From Sciurus carolinensis (lineage: Eukaryota; Chordata; Mammalia; Rodentia; Sciuridae), in assembly GCF_902686445.1 (NCBI RefSeq), contig NC_062232.1:94660932-94724931 (forward strand): a DNA stretch of 64,000 nucleotides, given 5' to 3'. The number at the start of each line of letters is the position of its first letter. The stretch's first letter is position 1. Shown here piece after piece: positions 35,036 through 46,268 of the stretch. The notes under the pieces were generated by a model. The model saw nothing but the letters and a program-made list of their open reading frames with translations. It had not been told where the DNA came from and searched no databases. The position numbers and the translations under genes are program-made.

Positions 35036-35590
35036 GGTTCAGCTTCTAGTAATGGCCAAGTGTCTCCTGTCAGAGCAATCCTGACACCTATAACACTATA
35101 AACTCCAGACCAAACACATACATACGCACAAAATTAAGGAGGTAGATTATGACCAAAAGCATGGAGGAATTGCAGTTTATCTGATGCTTGCAAGAAAGTT
35201 AAGTTACTATATGAGACTCCTTTTTCTTTTAATAACTTTTAGCCTGAGAGCAGGTCACTGTTGGTCACCACTGTGGATAATATCCTGATAAAAAAATCTG
35301 TAGTCTAACTGGCTTGAAAAATCAGAGGAAGATGTTCTAGGCAATCAGAGCCACTGATGACTGAGGAAAACATCACAGAACAGAGAGAACCAGCGAGGGA
35401 GATGCCCAAATATATGAATAAACTGCCCATATAGCCCATCATATCATGAAATGCATATGGGTAAAGCAGATTGCAAGGAACCAAGCTAAGGTAAAAACAC
35501 TAAATTGACATTTCAGCTGCCACCCACCACTGAGGAGACGTTAATCACTTTATGAGTTCTGCCAATTTAAATATCTGCTTAAAACAAAAT
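35036..35590 (+). mobile_element. HAL1/L1M-like element, 5' leader
   Basis: 'ccaagtgtctcctgtcagag', 'aaactccagaccaaacacat', 'agcgagggagatgcccaaat', 'gacatttcagctgccaccca', 'ccactgaggagacgtta' resemble a HAL1/L1M leader and lie directly upstream of an ORF1-like region. Identification from recalled pattern. Confidence 0.6.
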
Positions 35591-35786
35591 GAGCCTGGCA
35601 TGGTGGCACATGCCTGTAATCCCAGTGACCCAGGAGGCTAAGGCACAAGGATTGCAAGTTTGATAGTGACACCTTCTCTCAAAATAAATTTTAAAAGCTA
35701 GGGATGTGGCTCAGTGCTTAAACATCCCTGGGTTTAGTGTCTCATACTAAAAATAAATAGATTAAATAAATAAATAAATAAATAAA
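35591..35786 (+). mobile_element. B1-dID composite SINE nested in HAL1-like element
   Basis: 'gagcctggcatggtggcaca', linker, 'gggatgtggctcagtgctta', then a (TAAA)n tail. Shortened in the middle of the B1 half. Confidence 0.93.
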
Positions 35787-36286
35787 CACTCTTTAGAAAA
35801 ACATTTAAAAAAAATCAATACAACATACAGTTTACTTCAGGGTACAATTCAAACAGTTCAGAATATGAAGAATCAAGAAAAAAAATTACTGATTCTAAGA
35901 GAAAAGAAAATCAATGAAGACCAATCTCAAGATTTTTTTAACTATGTAATACCTATGTCATAACTATGTAAAAACCCAAACATTTTATAACACAGCTTTT
36001 ATAACTATGATCAGGGACATGCTTGTTATGAATGAAAAGAAATCTCAGCAGAAGCATAGAAACTATAAAATGAACAAAGGAGAACGTCTAGTATCAAAAA
36101 AAATACAACATGTTAAAGAAAAATACTTGTTAATAAGCTTAACAGCAGAAGAGAAATGCCAAAGAAAAAAAGTGAAATTTGCAGATAGAGGTATAGAAAT
36201 TATCCTATGTGAAAAATAAACAAAAATATGTGAAAAAAATGAACAGAGATTTCACACACATATAATCTGAATTCCAGAAGAAAGAA

Positions 36287-36422
36287 TGCCTATACATATG
36301 TGCATATGTACATATACATATGTATCTATTTATGTACATATCTGTATACTTATATATTCATGTACATATGTGTGTATTTATATATATAGATATGTATGCA
36401 CATATACATACATACATACACA
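36287..36422. repeat. (TACATA)n-type microsatellite
   Basis: Imperfect TA/CA/GT alternating repeat; it produces the spurious tyrosine/isoleucine-rich 61-aa frame at 36286-36471. Confidence 0.9.
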
Positions 36423-36427
36423 TTTGA

Positions 36428-36637
36428 TGGAGGAGTACCAGGGATTGAATCCAGGGGTGCTTGACCTCTGAACCACATCCCCAACCCTTTTTATTTTTTA
36501 TTTTATTTTGAGACCCAGTTTCACTAAGTTGCTTAGGGCCTTGAAAAATTTCTGAGGCTGGCTTTTGAACTCATGATCCTCTGGCCTAAGCCTCCCAAGC
36601 TGCTGGGATTACAGTGAGCTCCACCACACCTGGCAAG
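36428..36637 (-). mobile_element. B1-dID composite SINE
   Basis: 'ggagtaccagggattgaatc', T-rich linker, 'tgggattacagtgagctcca'. Interrupts the HAL1-like ORF1 remnant. Confidence 0.95.
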
Positions 36638-37316
36638 AACCCCCATTTTAGATGGGGAGACAGACACATTAAAAAAAATGGTGGCAAGCAAAATCACAAG
36701 TTGGAAATACATATAAATTTATAAATTCATGAAAGTCAATGAAGCACATAGGATAAATACAACAAAAAACCGCAATTAGAGATATCACAGATAATCAAGA
36801 GAAAATTTGAAAACTACCAGAAAAAAATGACGTATGAAGTCAGTGGAAGATGATTCAGTGAATAGTGACTTCTCATTAAAAACAATGAAAATTAGTACAC
36901 AGTGGAAAAGTATTTTCAAGCACTGGGAAACATGTAACATTCACCTTTCACTAATGAAGGAAGAAACAAAGGCATTTCCAGATAAAGAAAACTTTAAATA
37001 ACAGAACTGCATCATAAGAAATGAGAAAATTATATAGATTTAACAATACCAAAAGAAAATGGGGAAAATATTTTTAAATCAAAATTGTAATTCATAACTC
37101 AGTTCAAAACAAAATATTAACATGGTCCCTATCATTTTAAGCAATAAGTGGTTCTCATATCTCACTTCTGTTCACTGGAGTTTGGGGATACTCACAGAGA
37201 CCATTGTATGTATACCCTTTGAAATCATGTGCATCAAGCATGAAGATTTAAGTTCCAAAGACATTAATGAAAGCTTTGTGTGTGCAAAGGAATAACTTGG
37301 ATTATAGATGCTTACT

Positions 37317-37390
37317 TAAACCTCTTTAAATTTGTAGTTTTTTTTTTTTTTTTCCCCATTTGAGCAGCCGGGGTAAACCTCTTTAAATTT
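37317..37390 (-). mobile_element. 40-nt retroinsertion with 17-bp TSD
   Basis: A 17-bp perfect direct repeat (taaacctctttaaattt at 37317-37333 and 37374-37390) brackets 40 nt consisting of 16 T (37338-37353) and about 20 nt of non-T sequence. On the minus strand this is a 20-nt 3' end followed by poly(A). The source RNA is not identifiable. Confidence 0.75.
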
Positions 37391-37401
37391 AACTGGTCTT
37401 G

Positions 37402-38958
37402 GAGGTCCAAGATGGTGAACTAGAGGGAGGTTGCATTCCTTGTTGTTCCATGACTAGGGATTCAAGTAGAAGAAATACTGTTTGTCCGCAAGGTAGCCCT
37501 CGCTGCCCACTGATCCCCTGCTGTTTGCCCCCCTTTCATCCATCAAGATCACTGCTGTCTGCCAGCTTATTACCCACCTTCTGCATGCAGATCGCCTGCA
37601 GACTGCCCACAGATTGCCTGCTGTCTGCTGTCTGCTGCTGCCTGGGAATCTATCGTCAGAGGACCCACAAGTTTGTTTCTACAAGGCTGCTGCCGTCTTG
37701 GGACACCAGCCAGGGCCTGGGAGTTCAGGACCTAGAGGCCTGCAGGTTTACCACCACCACTGCCTCCATCTCAGGTGCAGCCACGTCACTCTCAGGACAC
37801 CAGTCAGGGCCTGGAGATATATTGTCAGGGTACCTGCAGGTCTGGTTGCACCTGAGGTCTTCCTGTAGGGTGTGGCCACCATCTGGCTGCCTATTTGCAG
37901 GGGCACTCCTTTGTGTGAGCACATCCCTGGTGGTCTCTCTGCAAGTTGGAACAGCATTGAGATCTTGGGACTGCAGCTAGGCAGAGCCTGGGGAAGCTGA
38001 AACCAAGGTCCATCAGATTGCAGTTGAGTCTGCATGGAACAGTCTGGGTCTGGCAAGTGTGTGAAAAGCCAGAGACTGGGGGCAGTTCCCTGGGGGGAGC
38101 ACAGGTTGGAGAAACTGGAGAAATCCGAGCTCTCTCCAGCTCTGTGAGTCCTGAAGTGTGTGGACATGGAAAGGGTCAACTTTCCATCTGGAAGTTGGAA
38201 GTGGGAAGACTAGAAGAGGATGGGAGGGCATCTTGCACCTCACAGCTTACCCACCCAACTGGTCTGGCACCTACCATCAAACTACCATCAAACTTCAGAC
38301 AACCCTACCTATCAATGGAGAAAGGAAGCTGAGAAAATTTTTGAAAGACAACAAAAACAATCATCCAATTTTCCACTGAGACGTTCTGGGTTTTTTTCCC
38401 CTCTCTTTTACATCTCTACCATCTTTGAATTCAAATAGTTTTATGCATCATTTGGCTGAGGAATGGGGCATCTGAATAGTATATTACAGTTTTGTTGTGT
38501 ATTCTTATATTTTTAATATTTTAAAAATCCGTCTATATTTTTTCTTTCATCTATCTGTCTCCCTGGATGCTCTTTCTTACTTCTCCCATGCTAACAGTCA
38601 ACCTTTATTAATTCCTCCTTTGCTCTTACTATAAAATTTTACCTCTGTCTTCTCTCCTCTCTCATAAACATTACATCCTACACCACTTCTGTTCCCTCAC
38701 TGTCCATCATTTGAAATGGTAAAACTTTTAGCAAACTTACTATTTGTACTGCAGACAATAATTGAACACATCATTTCTAGTTTTTTGCCACAAAACAGTA
38801 GATACCTTAATAAGAACCATTTGGTTTAAGGTTGTATATCGTTTGCATTGGGTGCTGTTAATATTGGTCTCTCCCTAAAAGGTGAGGTACCGGAAGTCTT
38901 CAGGGACTGTATTAGACTATGGGGTAGAAACTGTACTGTCTCAGTTCCATACAACTAG
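37402..38958 (+). promoter_or_regulatory. L1 5' UTR (probable internal promoter)
   Basis: Opens 'gaggtccaagatggtgaac', similar in style to L1 leaders, and is richer in G+C than most of the window. L1 5' UTRs carry an RNA polymerase II promoter; activity here is inferred. The open frame 37399-37980 (193 aa) and the other frames in both strands at 37614-38438 are leader sequence with no domain. Confidence 0.75.
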
Positions 38959-39798
38959 ATGGGAAGATGCACAAACAACATGAAAAAACAAAGGAACAAA
39001 GCACCTCAAACAAACCAAGATGTTCCAACAACAGAATTCATAGACAACACAATAGAAGAAATGTCAGAGAAGTTTAGAAGGTACACAGTTAGACTGATCT
39101 TTGAAATAAAGGATGATATCAGAGAAAAAACACAGGAAGTGAAAGATCACTACAATAAAGAGGTAGAGGTTATAAAAAGGAATCAAGTACAAATTCTCGA
39201 AATGAAGGAAAAAATAACCAAATTAAAAATTCAGTGGCAGCAGAATCTCTCACCCTATCTCTCACCCTGCACAAAACTCAACTCAAAATGGATCAAAGAC
39301 CTTGGAATCAGACCAGAGACCCTGCATCTTATAGAAGAAAACATAGGTCCAAATCTTCAACTTGTTGGCTTAGGACCAGACTTCCTTAACAGGACTCCCA
39401 TAGCACAAGAAATAAAAGCAAGAACCAATAACTGGAACAGATTCAAACTAAAAAGCTTTCTCTCAGCAAAGGAAACTATCAGCAATGTGAAGAGAGAGCC
39501 TACAGAGTGGGAGATAATCTTTGCCACACATACTTCAGATAGAGCACTAATTTCCAGAATATATAAAGAACTCAAAAAACTCTACACCAAGAATACAAAT
39601 AGCCCAATCGACAAAAGGGCTAAGGAAATGAACAGACACTTCACAGAAGAAGATGTACAAGCAATCAACAGATATATGAAAAAATGTTCAACATCTCTAG
39701 TAATAAGAGGAATGCAAATCAAAACTACCCTAAGATTCCATCTCACCCCAATTAGAATGGCAATTATCAAGAATACAAGCAACAATATGTATTGGTGA
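38959..39798 (+). pseudogene. Chimeric L1 frame: ORF1 N-terminus fused to ORF2 C-terminus (279 codons)
   Basis: Starts at the host ORF1 ATG. Residues 1-91 are ORF1 N-terminus, rich in K/E/Q and compatible with its coiled coil. From residue 92 the frame enters the nested L1 and reads ORF2 C-terminal sequence (KLNSKWIKDLGIRPETLHLI, then [20 protein letters not shown]). It stops at TGA 39796-39798; a second stop, TAG, is at 39832-39834, after which the same frame stays open to 40203. It lacks the ORF1 RNA-binding domain and the ORF2 endonuclease and reverse transcriptase, so it would have no L1 function. Confidence 0.9.
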
Positions 39799-40449
39799 GG
39801 ATGTGGGGGAAAAGGTACACTCATACATTGCTAGTGGGGTTGCAAATTGGTGCAGCCACTCTGGAAAGCAGTGTGGAGATTCCTTAGAAAATGTGGAATG
39901 AAACCACCATTTGACCCAGCTGTCCCACTCCTCGGCCTATACCCAAAGGACTTAAAATCAGCATACTACAGTGACGCAGCCACATCAATGTTCATAGCTG
40001 CTCAGTTCACAATAGCCAGATTGTGGAACCAACCTAGATGCCCTTCAGTTGATGAATGGATAAAGAAACTGTGGTATATATACACAATGGAATATTACTC
40101 AGCCATAAAGAATAATAAAATTATGGCATTTGCAGGCAAATGGATGAAATTGGAGAATATCATGATAAGTGAGATAAGCCAATCTCAAAGAACCAAAGGA
40201 TGAATGATCTGGCTGATAAGCAGATGATGACACATAATGGGGGTTTGGAGGGGGGCAAGAATAGAGGAAGGAGGGACTGTATAGAGGGAAAAGAGGGGTG
40301 GGAGGGGTGGGTGGGAAGGAAAAAATAACAGAATGAATCAAACACCATTTCCCTATGTAAATGTATGATTACACAAATGGTATGCCTCTACTTCATGTAC
40401 AAACAGAGAAACAAGATATATCCCATTTGTTCACAATAAAAATGAATTT
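39234..40449 (+). mobile_element. 5'-truncated L1 nested in ORF1 of another L1
   Basis: Bounded by a perfect 11-bp TSD, ttaaaaattca (39223-39233 and 40450-40460), and ending in 'cacaataaaaatgaattt'. The host ORF1 resumes right after. Contains the ORF2 end (WNQPRCPSVDEWIKKLW in 39847-40203) and 3' UTR of the lineage also seen at 12168 and 60626. Confidence 0.95.
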
Positions 40450-40460
40450 TTAAAAATTCA

Positions 40461-41133
40461 ATGGAAAGTATCACCAAAAGACTAGACCATTTAGAAGACA
40501 ACCTCACTCAATGAAGACAAACTATATACTCTGGAAAATAAAGTCGACCACACAGAGAAGATGGTAAGAAACCATGAACAGAATTTCCAAGAAATATGGG
40601 GTAACATAGAAAGACCAAATTTAAGATTTACAGGAATAGACAAAGGTATAGAGATACAAACCAAAGGAATGCACAATCTTTTCAATGACATACTATCAGA
40701 AAATTTCCCAAATCTAAAAAATGAAATGGAACATCAACAACAAGAGGATTATGGGACCCCAAATGTACAAAATTACAGCAGACCCACACCAAAGCATATT
40801 ATAATGAGAATGACTAACATACAGGATAAGGATAGAATTTTAAAGACTGCAAGAGAAAAATATCAAATCTTATATAGAGGGAAAACAATTCAGAATTCAG
40901 CTGATTTCCTAACTCATACCCTCAATGCCAAGAGGTCCTGGAATAACATATATCAAGCGCTGAAAGAAAATGGATGCCAACCAAGAATTTTATGTCCAAC
41001 AAAATTAAGCTTCAGATTTGAAGATGAAATAAAAACCTTCCGTGATAAACAAAAGTTAAAAGAATTCACAACTGGTTAGTCTGCACTACAGAACATTCTC
41101 AGAGAAATATTCCATGAGGAGGAAATAAAATGA
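40461..41133 (+). pseudogene. L1 ORF1 C-terminal part
   Basis: Continuation of the host ORF1: rest of the coiled coil, an RRM-like centre and the C-terminal domain. Recognisable pieces are NLRFTGIDKG, RPTPKHIIMRMTNIQDKDRI, ADFLTHTLNAKRSWNNIYQ and PTKLSFRFEDEIKTFRDKQ. The frame breaks near 40500, and a TAG at 41077-41079 interrupts the last 20 codons before the natural stop at 41131-41133. Confidence 0.92.
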
Positions 41134-41227
41134 AAACAATGAAAAAAAGCAAAGGGAAGAATTGCACTAAAAGAAAACTCAATCAAAGAAGAAATTAAGT
41201 CAAGTTAAAACCAAAAATTAAACCAAA

Positions 41228-42185
41228 ATGACTAGGAACACAAATCATATCTCAATATTAACACTGAATGTTAATGGCCTAATCTCTGGGACACTCTGAA
41301 GTCTTGCTAAGAAGAAAGTTCATTGCATTGAGCTCATTCATTAAAATAAGAAGTCAATAAATAAGTAACCTAACATTACATCTCAAAGTCCTAGAAAGAA
41401 GAAGAAATCAACACCAAAAGCAGTAGAAAGCAAGAAACAATTAAAATCAGAGCTAGAATCGATGAAATTGAAACAAAAGAAACAATTCAAAAAATTGACA
41501 AAATGAAAAGTTGGTTCTTTGAAAAAAAAAATAGAATTGATAAACCCTTAGCTACACTCACAAAGAGAGAGAGAGAGAGAATTCAAATTACTAAAATTCA
41601 TGATGAAAAAGGAAATACCATAATGGATATTACTGATATACAGAAGATAATTAGAAACTTTTGAAAATTTTTACTCAAGTAAAATAGAAAATCTAGAAGA
41701 CATTGACAAATTTCTGGAGACATATGATCTACCCAAACTGAATCAGGAGGACATACATGATTTAAACAGGTCAATTTCAAGCAATGAAATAGAAGACACC
41801 ATCAAAAGCGTACCACTCAAGACAAGCCCAGGACCAGATAGATTCTCATTCAAGTTCTATAAGACCTTCAAAGAAGAATTAACACCAATACTCCTCAAAT
41901 CATTCCATGAAATAGAAAAGGAAGAAACCCTTCCAAAACTCATTCTATAAGGTTAGTATCACCCTGATACCAAAACCAGACAGACTCATAAAGGAAAGAA
42001 AACTTCAAACCAAATTCCCTGATGAACATAGATGCAAAAATTCTCAATAAAATTCTGGTAAATCACATACAAAAACGTATTTAAAAGAGTGCATTGTGAT
42101 CAAGTGGGGTTCATCCCAGGGATGCAAGGTTGGTTCAACATAAGGAAATGAATAAACGTAATTCATCACATCAACTGACTTAAAT
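41228..42185 (+). pseudogene. L1 ORF2 remnant (endonuclease start, linker, RT start)
   Basis: ATG at 41228 opens MTRNTNHISILTLNVNGL, the conserved start of the L1 endonuclease, and stops at 41297. Most of the endonuclease is absent. Linker sequence ('gttggttctttgaaaaa', 'gataaacccttagc') and RT-proximal blocks ('aagcccaggaccagata', 'aagtggggttcatcccaggg') follow with frameshifts. The catalytic RT core is deleted. Confidence 0.9.
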
Positions 42186-42596
42186 ACAAGAAACATATGA
42201 AATTATGGCATTTGCAGGTAAATGGATGGAGTTGGAGAATATCATGCTCAGCAAAATAAGCCAAACCCAAAAACCAAAGACTGAATGTTTTCTCTGATAA
42301 GTGGATGCTGATCCATAATGGGGCTGGGGACAGGGAAGAATGAAGGAACTTTGGATTGTGCAGAGGGGAGTGATGGGATGGGTGAGGTGGTGGGGATGGG
42401 AAGGATGGTGGAATGAGACAGATATTACTACCCTATATACATGTATGATTATACTACCAATGTGACTCAGCACCATGCACAGCCAGAGGAATGAGAAGTT
42501 GTGCTCCATTTGTGTACAATGTATCAAAACACATTCTACTGTCACATATAACTAATTAGAACAAATTGTAAAACATAAAAAAATTAAATGGTCTTG

Positions 42597-43902
42597 CAAT
42601 GATCTGAAGTGAAGTTTGGTTTTAAAATGGGGGAGTAAACGTGGATTTTTCCACTTTAATCTTCTGGAAATCAACCCAAAGTAAAAGCAGAATGACAAAA
42701 AGAAATGTGAATCATTTTTTTGAGGAAAGTAAAGGGCATCTGGAATCCTGAATCCATTCAGGAGGAAGGGCTTTATATACATTTAAGGATCAACAGGGTT
42801 GTAGAAAGACTCTGAGCATGGGGATCAGAGGAAGTTCATAGATAATAGGGATCTCCCAAATACACAGTACTTGAGGGGCAAAACCACCACTTATTTGTTT
42901 TAAGAGAACTATTTTATGATTTGAATAGTTTGATAGTATGTTCTAGGTACATTTTAAATTACTTACCCTTGGTAGGGACATCTTTTAGAAAACCTTGAGG
43001 AAAATAATGCATGTGTGGTTCTTTGGAGCTTATTTTTCATTCCATATGATTTAGTTTTTTCAATTCAATGAAAATGAATTTTAAAATTCTAAAATCATTG
43101 ATATAGGTCTATACTACCTAAATGTGGTGACTAAGTTATCTCAGCTATAGTCATTTAAAGGGTCATCTTATTAGGATATAATACAAAGCAGTTCCCTTAT
43201 CAGACTACCAGTTAGCCAATTTACCAAAATAATAAGTATTCTCTATTTCTTCTATAAAGCATTCAAATTAGTACCCAGGGAATGCTAAAGTACTCACTGC
43301 TAGTTGACTATACTCTTAATAACTTCATATTTCTCTTCCCATCATTCAAATTGAATGCTTACAAAGAATCTGTTGAGCTCATTCTAAAACCTATTTATGC
43401 AAGTTGTACATATTAATGTGATAATTAATTTAAGGAAATAGTATGATAACACAGGAATGCAAAAAGAATTGTTCTTTCCATGAAAACTAACTTGACTGCT
43501 TTGCAAAATATTATTAAAGGTGCATCTTTAAACATTGCTTTTAAAGTTGGTGTGAATGAGAACTGTAAATATAGAGAAAATCTTGTTAACATTTCAAAGA
43601 TTTTTGAACTAAGATTGTTTGCCAATTTTAAGTTCCCTATCTGCTTTAAATAAAATCAAACTGCTAAAAAATTATCTGATATAGTTTATGTAAGAAAGAT
43701 AATGTGGAATTCAAATTATTGATTTTATATACTCAAAGGAAAAGGCCTAAGTAAAAACAGGCAAACATGTGATTGATATTCTGTAAATCAACCCAAAGTA
43801 AAAGCATATTCCAGTATTTTTGTTTCCTCAATTTTTCCAATCAAAAAACAAACAAACAAGAAACTACTCCCATGTCACAGAAATTAAGAAAAGGTTTATT
43901 AA

Positions 43903-43907
<5 letters not shown>
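42597..43907. other. Unclassified sequence
   Basis: About 1.3 kb with no named repeat. A 28-bp string (42662-42689) recurs at 43779-43806 with one mismatch. Confidence 0.4.
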
Positions 43908-43951
<44 letters not shown>

Positions 43952-43968
43952 GGTACTGGGGATATATG
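43908..43968 (-). mobile_element. Extremely 5'-truncated SINE end with 42-nt poly(T)
   Basis: 42 consecutive T (43908-43949) followed by 'gcggtactgggga', the reverse complement of the SINE end 'tccccagtaccgc'. Only about 15 bp of element body remain. An insertion with a very long tail, or a tail expansion, would explain it. Confidence 0.6.
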
Positions 43969-44048
43969 ATTAGCCATGAAATTTTTGTAGCCAGACAGCC
44001 ATTTGGAGAAGAGTTACCCTATTTGTTGAATTTTTTTATCTTTTTATT

Positions 44049-44248
44049 TTTGGTACTGGAAATTGAACCCAGAGACACATTTCCAATGAGCCACATCCCC
44101 AGCCCTTTTTTTCTTTTATTTTGAGACATAGTCTCACTAAGTTGCTTACCATCTCACCAAGTTGCTAAGGCTGGCCTTGAACTTGTGATCCTCCTGTCTC
44201 AGCCTCCTGAGCCACTGGGATTACAGGTGTGCACCACTGTGCCTGACA
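44049..44248 (-). mobile_element. B1-dID composite SINE
   Basis: 'ttggtactggaaattgaacc' ID half, T-rich linker, B1 half 'cctgtctcagcctcctgagc'. A short internal duplication of 'cactaagttgcttacc'-like sequence lies near 44130-44165. Confidence 0.94.
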
Positions 44249-44434
44249 TTAAACTATCTTAATAGCATGAAATATGTTCTTTTCAAAATGAAGAAGTCAT
44301 GTGAACAAATATAAATTTTAGTTATCATTATCCAACTTTACTTTTCTCCTACTGGAATTTTATTATATTGTTTAATCTGGCATCATAATAATACTAAAAA
44401 CTCTTCGTAGAAAGCTTTATAATCATAATAGTAG

Positions 44435-44590
44435 TATCTCGAGTCTTTACTATATGCCAGTCACCTTGTTGAGAGCCTTATAGGAATAAGCTCCTTTAAT
44501 TTTCACAACTCTCAAACTAGCATTCAACTATGAAACATACTATTATTAAGTAGATTATCATGCCTACTTTTGTACCAAACATATATCATA
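44435..44590 (-). mobile_element. MIR SINE
   Basis: Antisense MIR: 'tttactatatgccagtcacc', 'cctttaattttcacaact', 'atactattattaagtagat'. Confidence 0.7.
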
Positions 44591-45064
44591 ATGAATCATT
44601 TCAGCACTTATTTCCAGACTGAGTTATCCAGTATAAATAGCCTGTCATATGGATAAGAGAATAATGGAAAGCAATGAAAATCTTTATGTTCAAAAAAGTA
44701 AACAAATTCCAAAGAATAACCACTTCATTTTAATGGAATAACGAAATACAAAGCTAAAGATAAAATTAAGACAATGTACTGCACTAAAGGATAATTTACA
44801 GTTGTATGACTAATTCATATGTTATTTCTACTAATGATGTAATTTATTTTTACTTTAGGATATGTAGTAAAATCTACATTCTGAGATCTATTCCTCAAAG
44901 TTATGGAACATTCCATTTATTGTATCAGGTTAATTTCTTCCAAAATCAGGCCTTTCCCCAAATGATCATTTAAGAATGCTCTCTTAAATTTTCTTAAACA
45001 TTTAGTCTGCACAAGTCCTTTGCCTGTGCACTTTTTTAATATTAGAAAACAACTGAAAGGGTAG
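44591..45064. other. Unclassified sequence
   Basis: AT-rich; nothing recognised. Confidence 0.4.
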
Positions 45065-45175
45065 ATATGGTATTATTTCTAATAATGATAAGAAAATTGA
45101 GGTTGGGGAATTTAGGAGACTTGCTTGAGAGCACACAATTAATAAATGTGGGAATCTGATGTTACTAGACATCTA
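45065..45175 (-). mobile_element. MIR SINE fragment
   Basis: 'gataagaaaattgaggttgg', 'gagacttgcttgagagcaca', 'aataaatgtgggaatctgat' follow the antisense MIR core. Confidence 0.7.
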
Positions 45176-45917
45176 ATGGTATGTTTCTTGTTTCTGTAGG
45201 GTTGTTTACTAAAACCCACAGTTAAAACAAAAAGAAATTCAGAATGATACTAAGGCACTAAGTATCCTATTCTTTAAAAATCTCCCATAAAGTACCCAAA
45301 CTCAACTCTGGCTGTCATACTGCAGGGCTTCCTAAATCGTGTCCCAGTTGAACCGATACCATAATCAACCAGGGCACTACTCTTGCACCCCAGAGTACCA
45401 GAAACCAGGGATGGTAGAGAGGTCATCCAAGTGATTCCTCTGCCTCTTCGTGGTAGTGGGGAAAAGGCTCAAAATCAAATTGTGTGGTGTTCTGAGAAAA
45501 AATGGTCATAAAATTGGGGGTTCATGTAAAATGAGTAGAGAGGCATTTTGATCCCTGGCTAGATGTTTGTTTAGGCAACAGGTTCGCTGTTATGACTCTG
45601 TACTTACCTGATCAGGAAAATAAGAAACTTGGGAAAAGAAGGAAAGACTTGAAGAAGAGAATAGAGGCCCAACCTGTACTTCTACAGTTCATCGTAGGAA
45701 TAGCCCCTGAATATCTATAGTTAAGTGGCCATCAGGGAAAGATTCCGGTGTGGGTTCTCCAGTGGACTGCTGGTTGAAGGATAAAAGGGGCTGGGACAAG
45801 TGCAGAGGTGAAGTCCCAAGAGTTCTTAGGGATATTCACATGGGCTCATCATGAAAAAGTCAACATCTGTGTGCCTGTATCACAGAGAACACAGAAAGCC
45901 AGAGTTTTAACAACTGC
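45176..45917. other. Unclassified sequence
   Basis: Somewhat GC-richer (45300-45850) than its surroundings. No repeat family or open frame of interest recognised. Confidence 0.4.
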
Positions 45918-46268
45918 TATGGGCTAAATATTTGTCTACTCCCAGAATTCACATGTCTAAATCCTAACCCCCAAGCTGATGGTATTAGGAGGTGTGGTGG
46001 TATTGGGAGGTGAATGGGTGATAAGGATGGATTCCTCATGAGAGGTATATTGAAATGTCCTTTTAGAAAGGACTGCCAAAGAACTTTCTGGCTCTCTTTC
46101 TTTCATGTGAGGATACAAGAAGTTGGCTGTCTGTAATCAGAACCAAGTGTGCTAGATCCCTGATCTCAGACTTCCAGCCTCCAGAGCTCTAGAGAAATAA
46201 ATTACTATTGTTTGCAAACTACCCGAGCTATGGTACTCTGTTAGATCAGTCCCTAATTGACTAAAACA
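45918..46268 (+). mobile_element. MaLR LTR (MST/MLT1-like)
   Basis: 'gctatgggctaaatatttgt', 'cctaacccccaagctgatgg', 'ggtgataaggatggattcct', 'cagacttccagcctccagag', 'tccctaattgactaaaac'. Solo LTR. Confidence 0.85.

Larger units (their letters stand above)
35787..37030 (+). pseudogene. HAL1/L1M ORF1-like remnant
   Basis: Decayed ORF1-type sequence. The 70-aa frame 36007-36219 is Lys/Glu-rich like the coiled-coil part of ORF1p. After the inserted SINE come 'gtgacttctcattaaaaac', 'ctttcactaatgaaggaaga' and 'ggcatttccagataaaga', which match the ORF1 C-terminal region. No intact frame. Confidence 0.6.
37402..42583 (+). mobile_element. L1 with 5' UTR and TSDs, internally deleted, hosting a second L1
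   Basis: A 13-bp TSD with one mismatch, ttaactggtcttg (37389-37401) and ttaaatggtcttg (42584-42596), defines both ends. Order: GC-richer 5' UTR (37402-38958), ORF1 start (38959), nested L1 (39234-40449), rest of ORF1 (to 41133), ORF2 start (41228), an endonuclease deletion near 41300-41350, linker and start of the reverse transcriptase region (to about 42185), a second deletion, then ORF2 end and 3' UTR. Not capable of autonomous movement. Confidence 0.93.

Noticed and set aside
37399..37980. 193-aa plus-strand frame and several overlapping frames in both strands (37399-38438) as a gene
   Set aside because: The region is the GC-richer L1 5' UTR directly upstream of ORF1. Multiple overlapping frames with no domain are expected there.
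39847..40203. 118-aa frame as an independent gene
   Set aside because: It is the ORF2 C-terminus of the nested L1, in the same frame as 38959-39798 and separated from it only by two stop codons.
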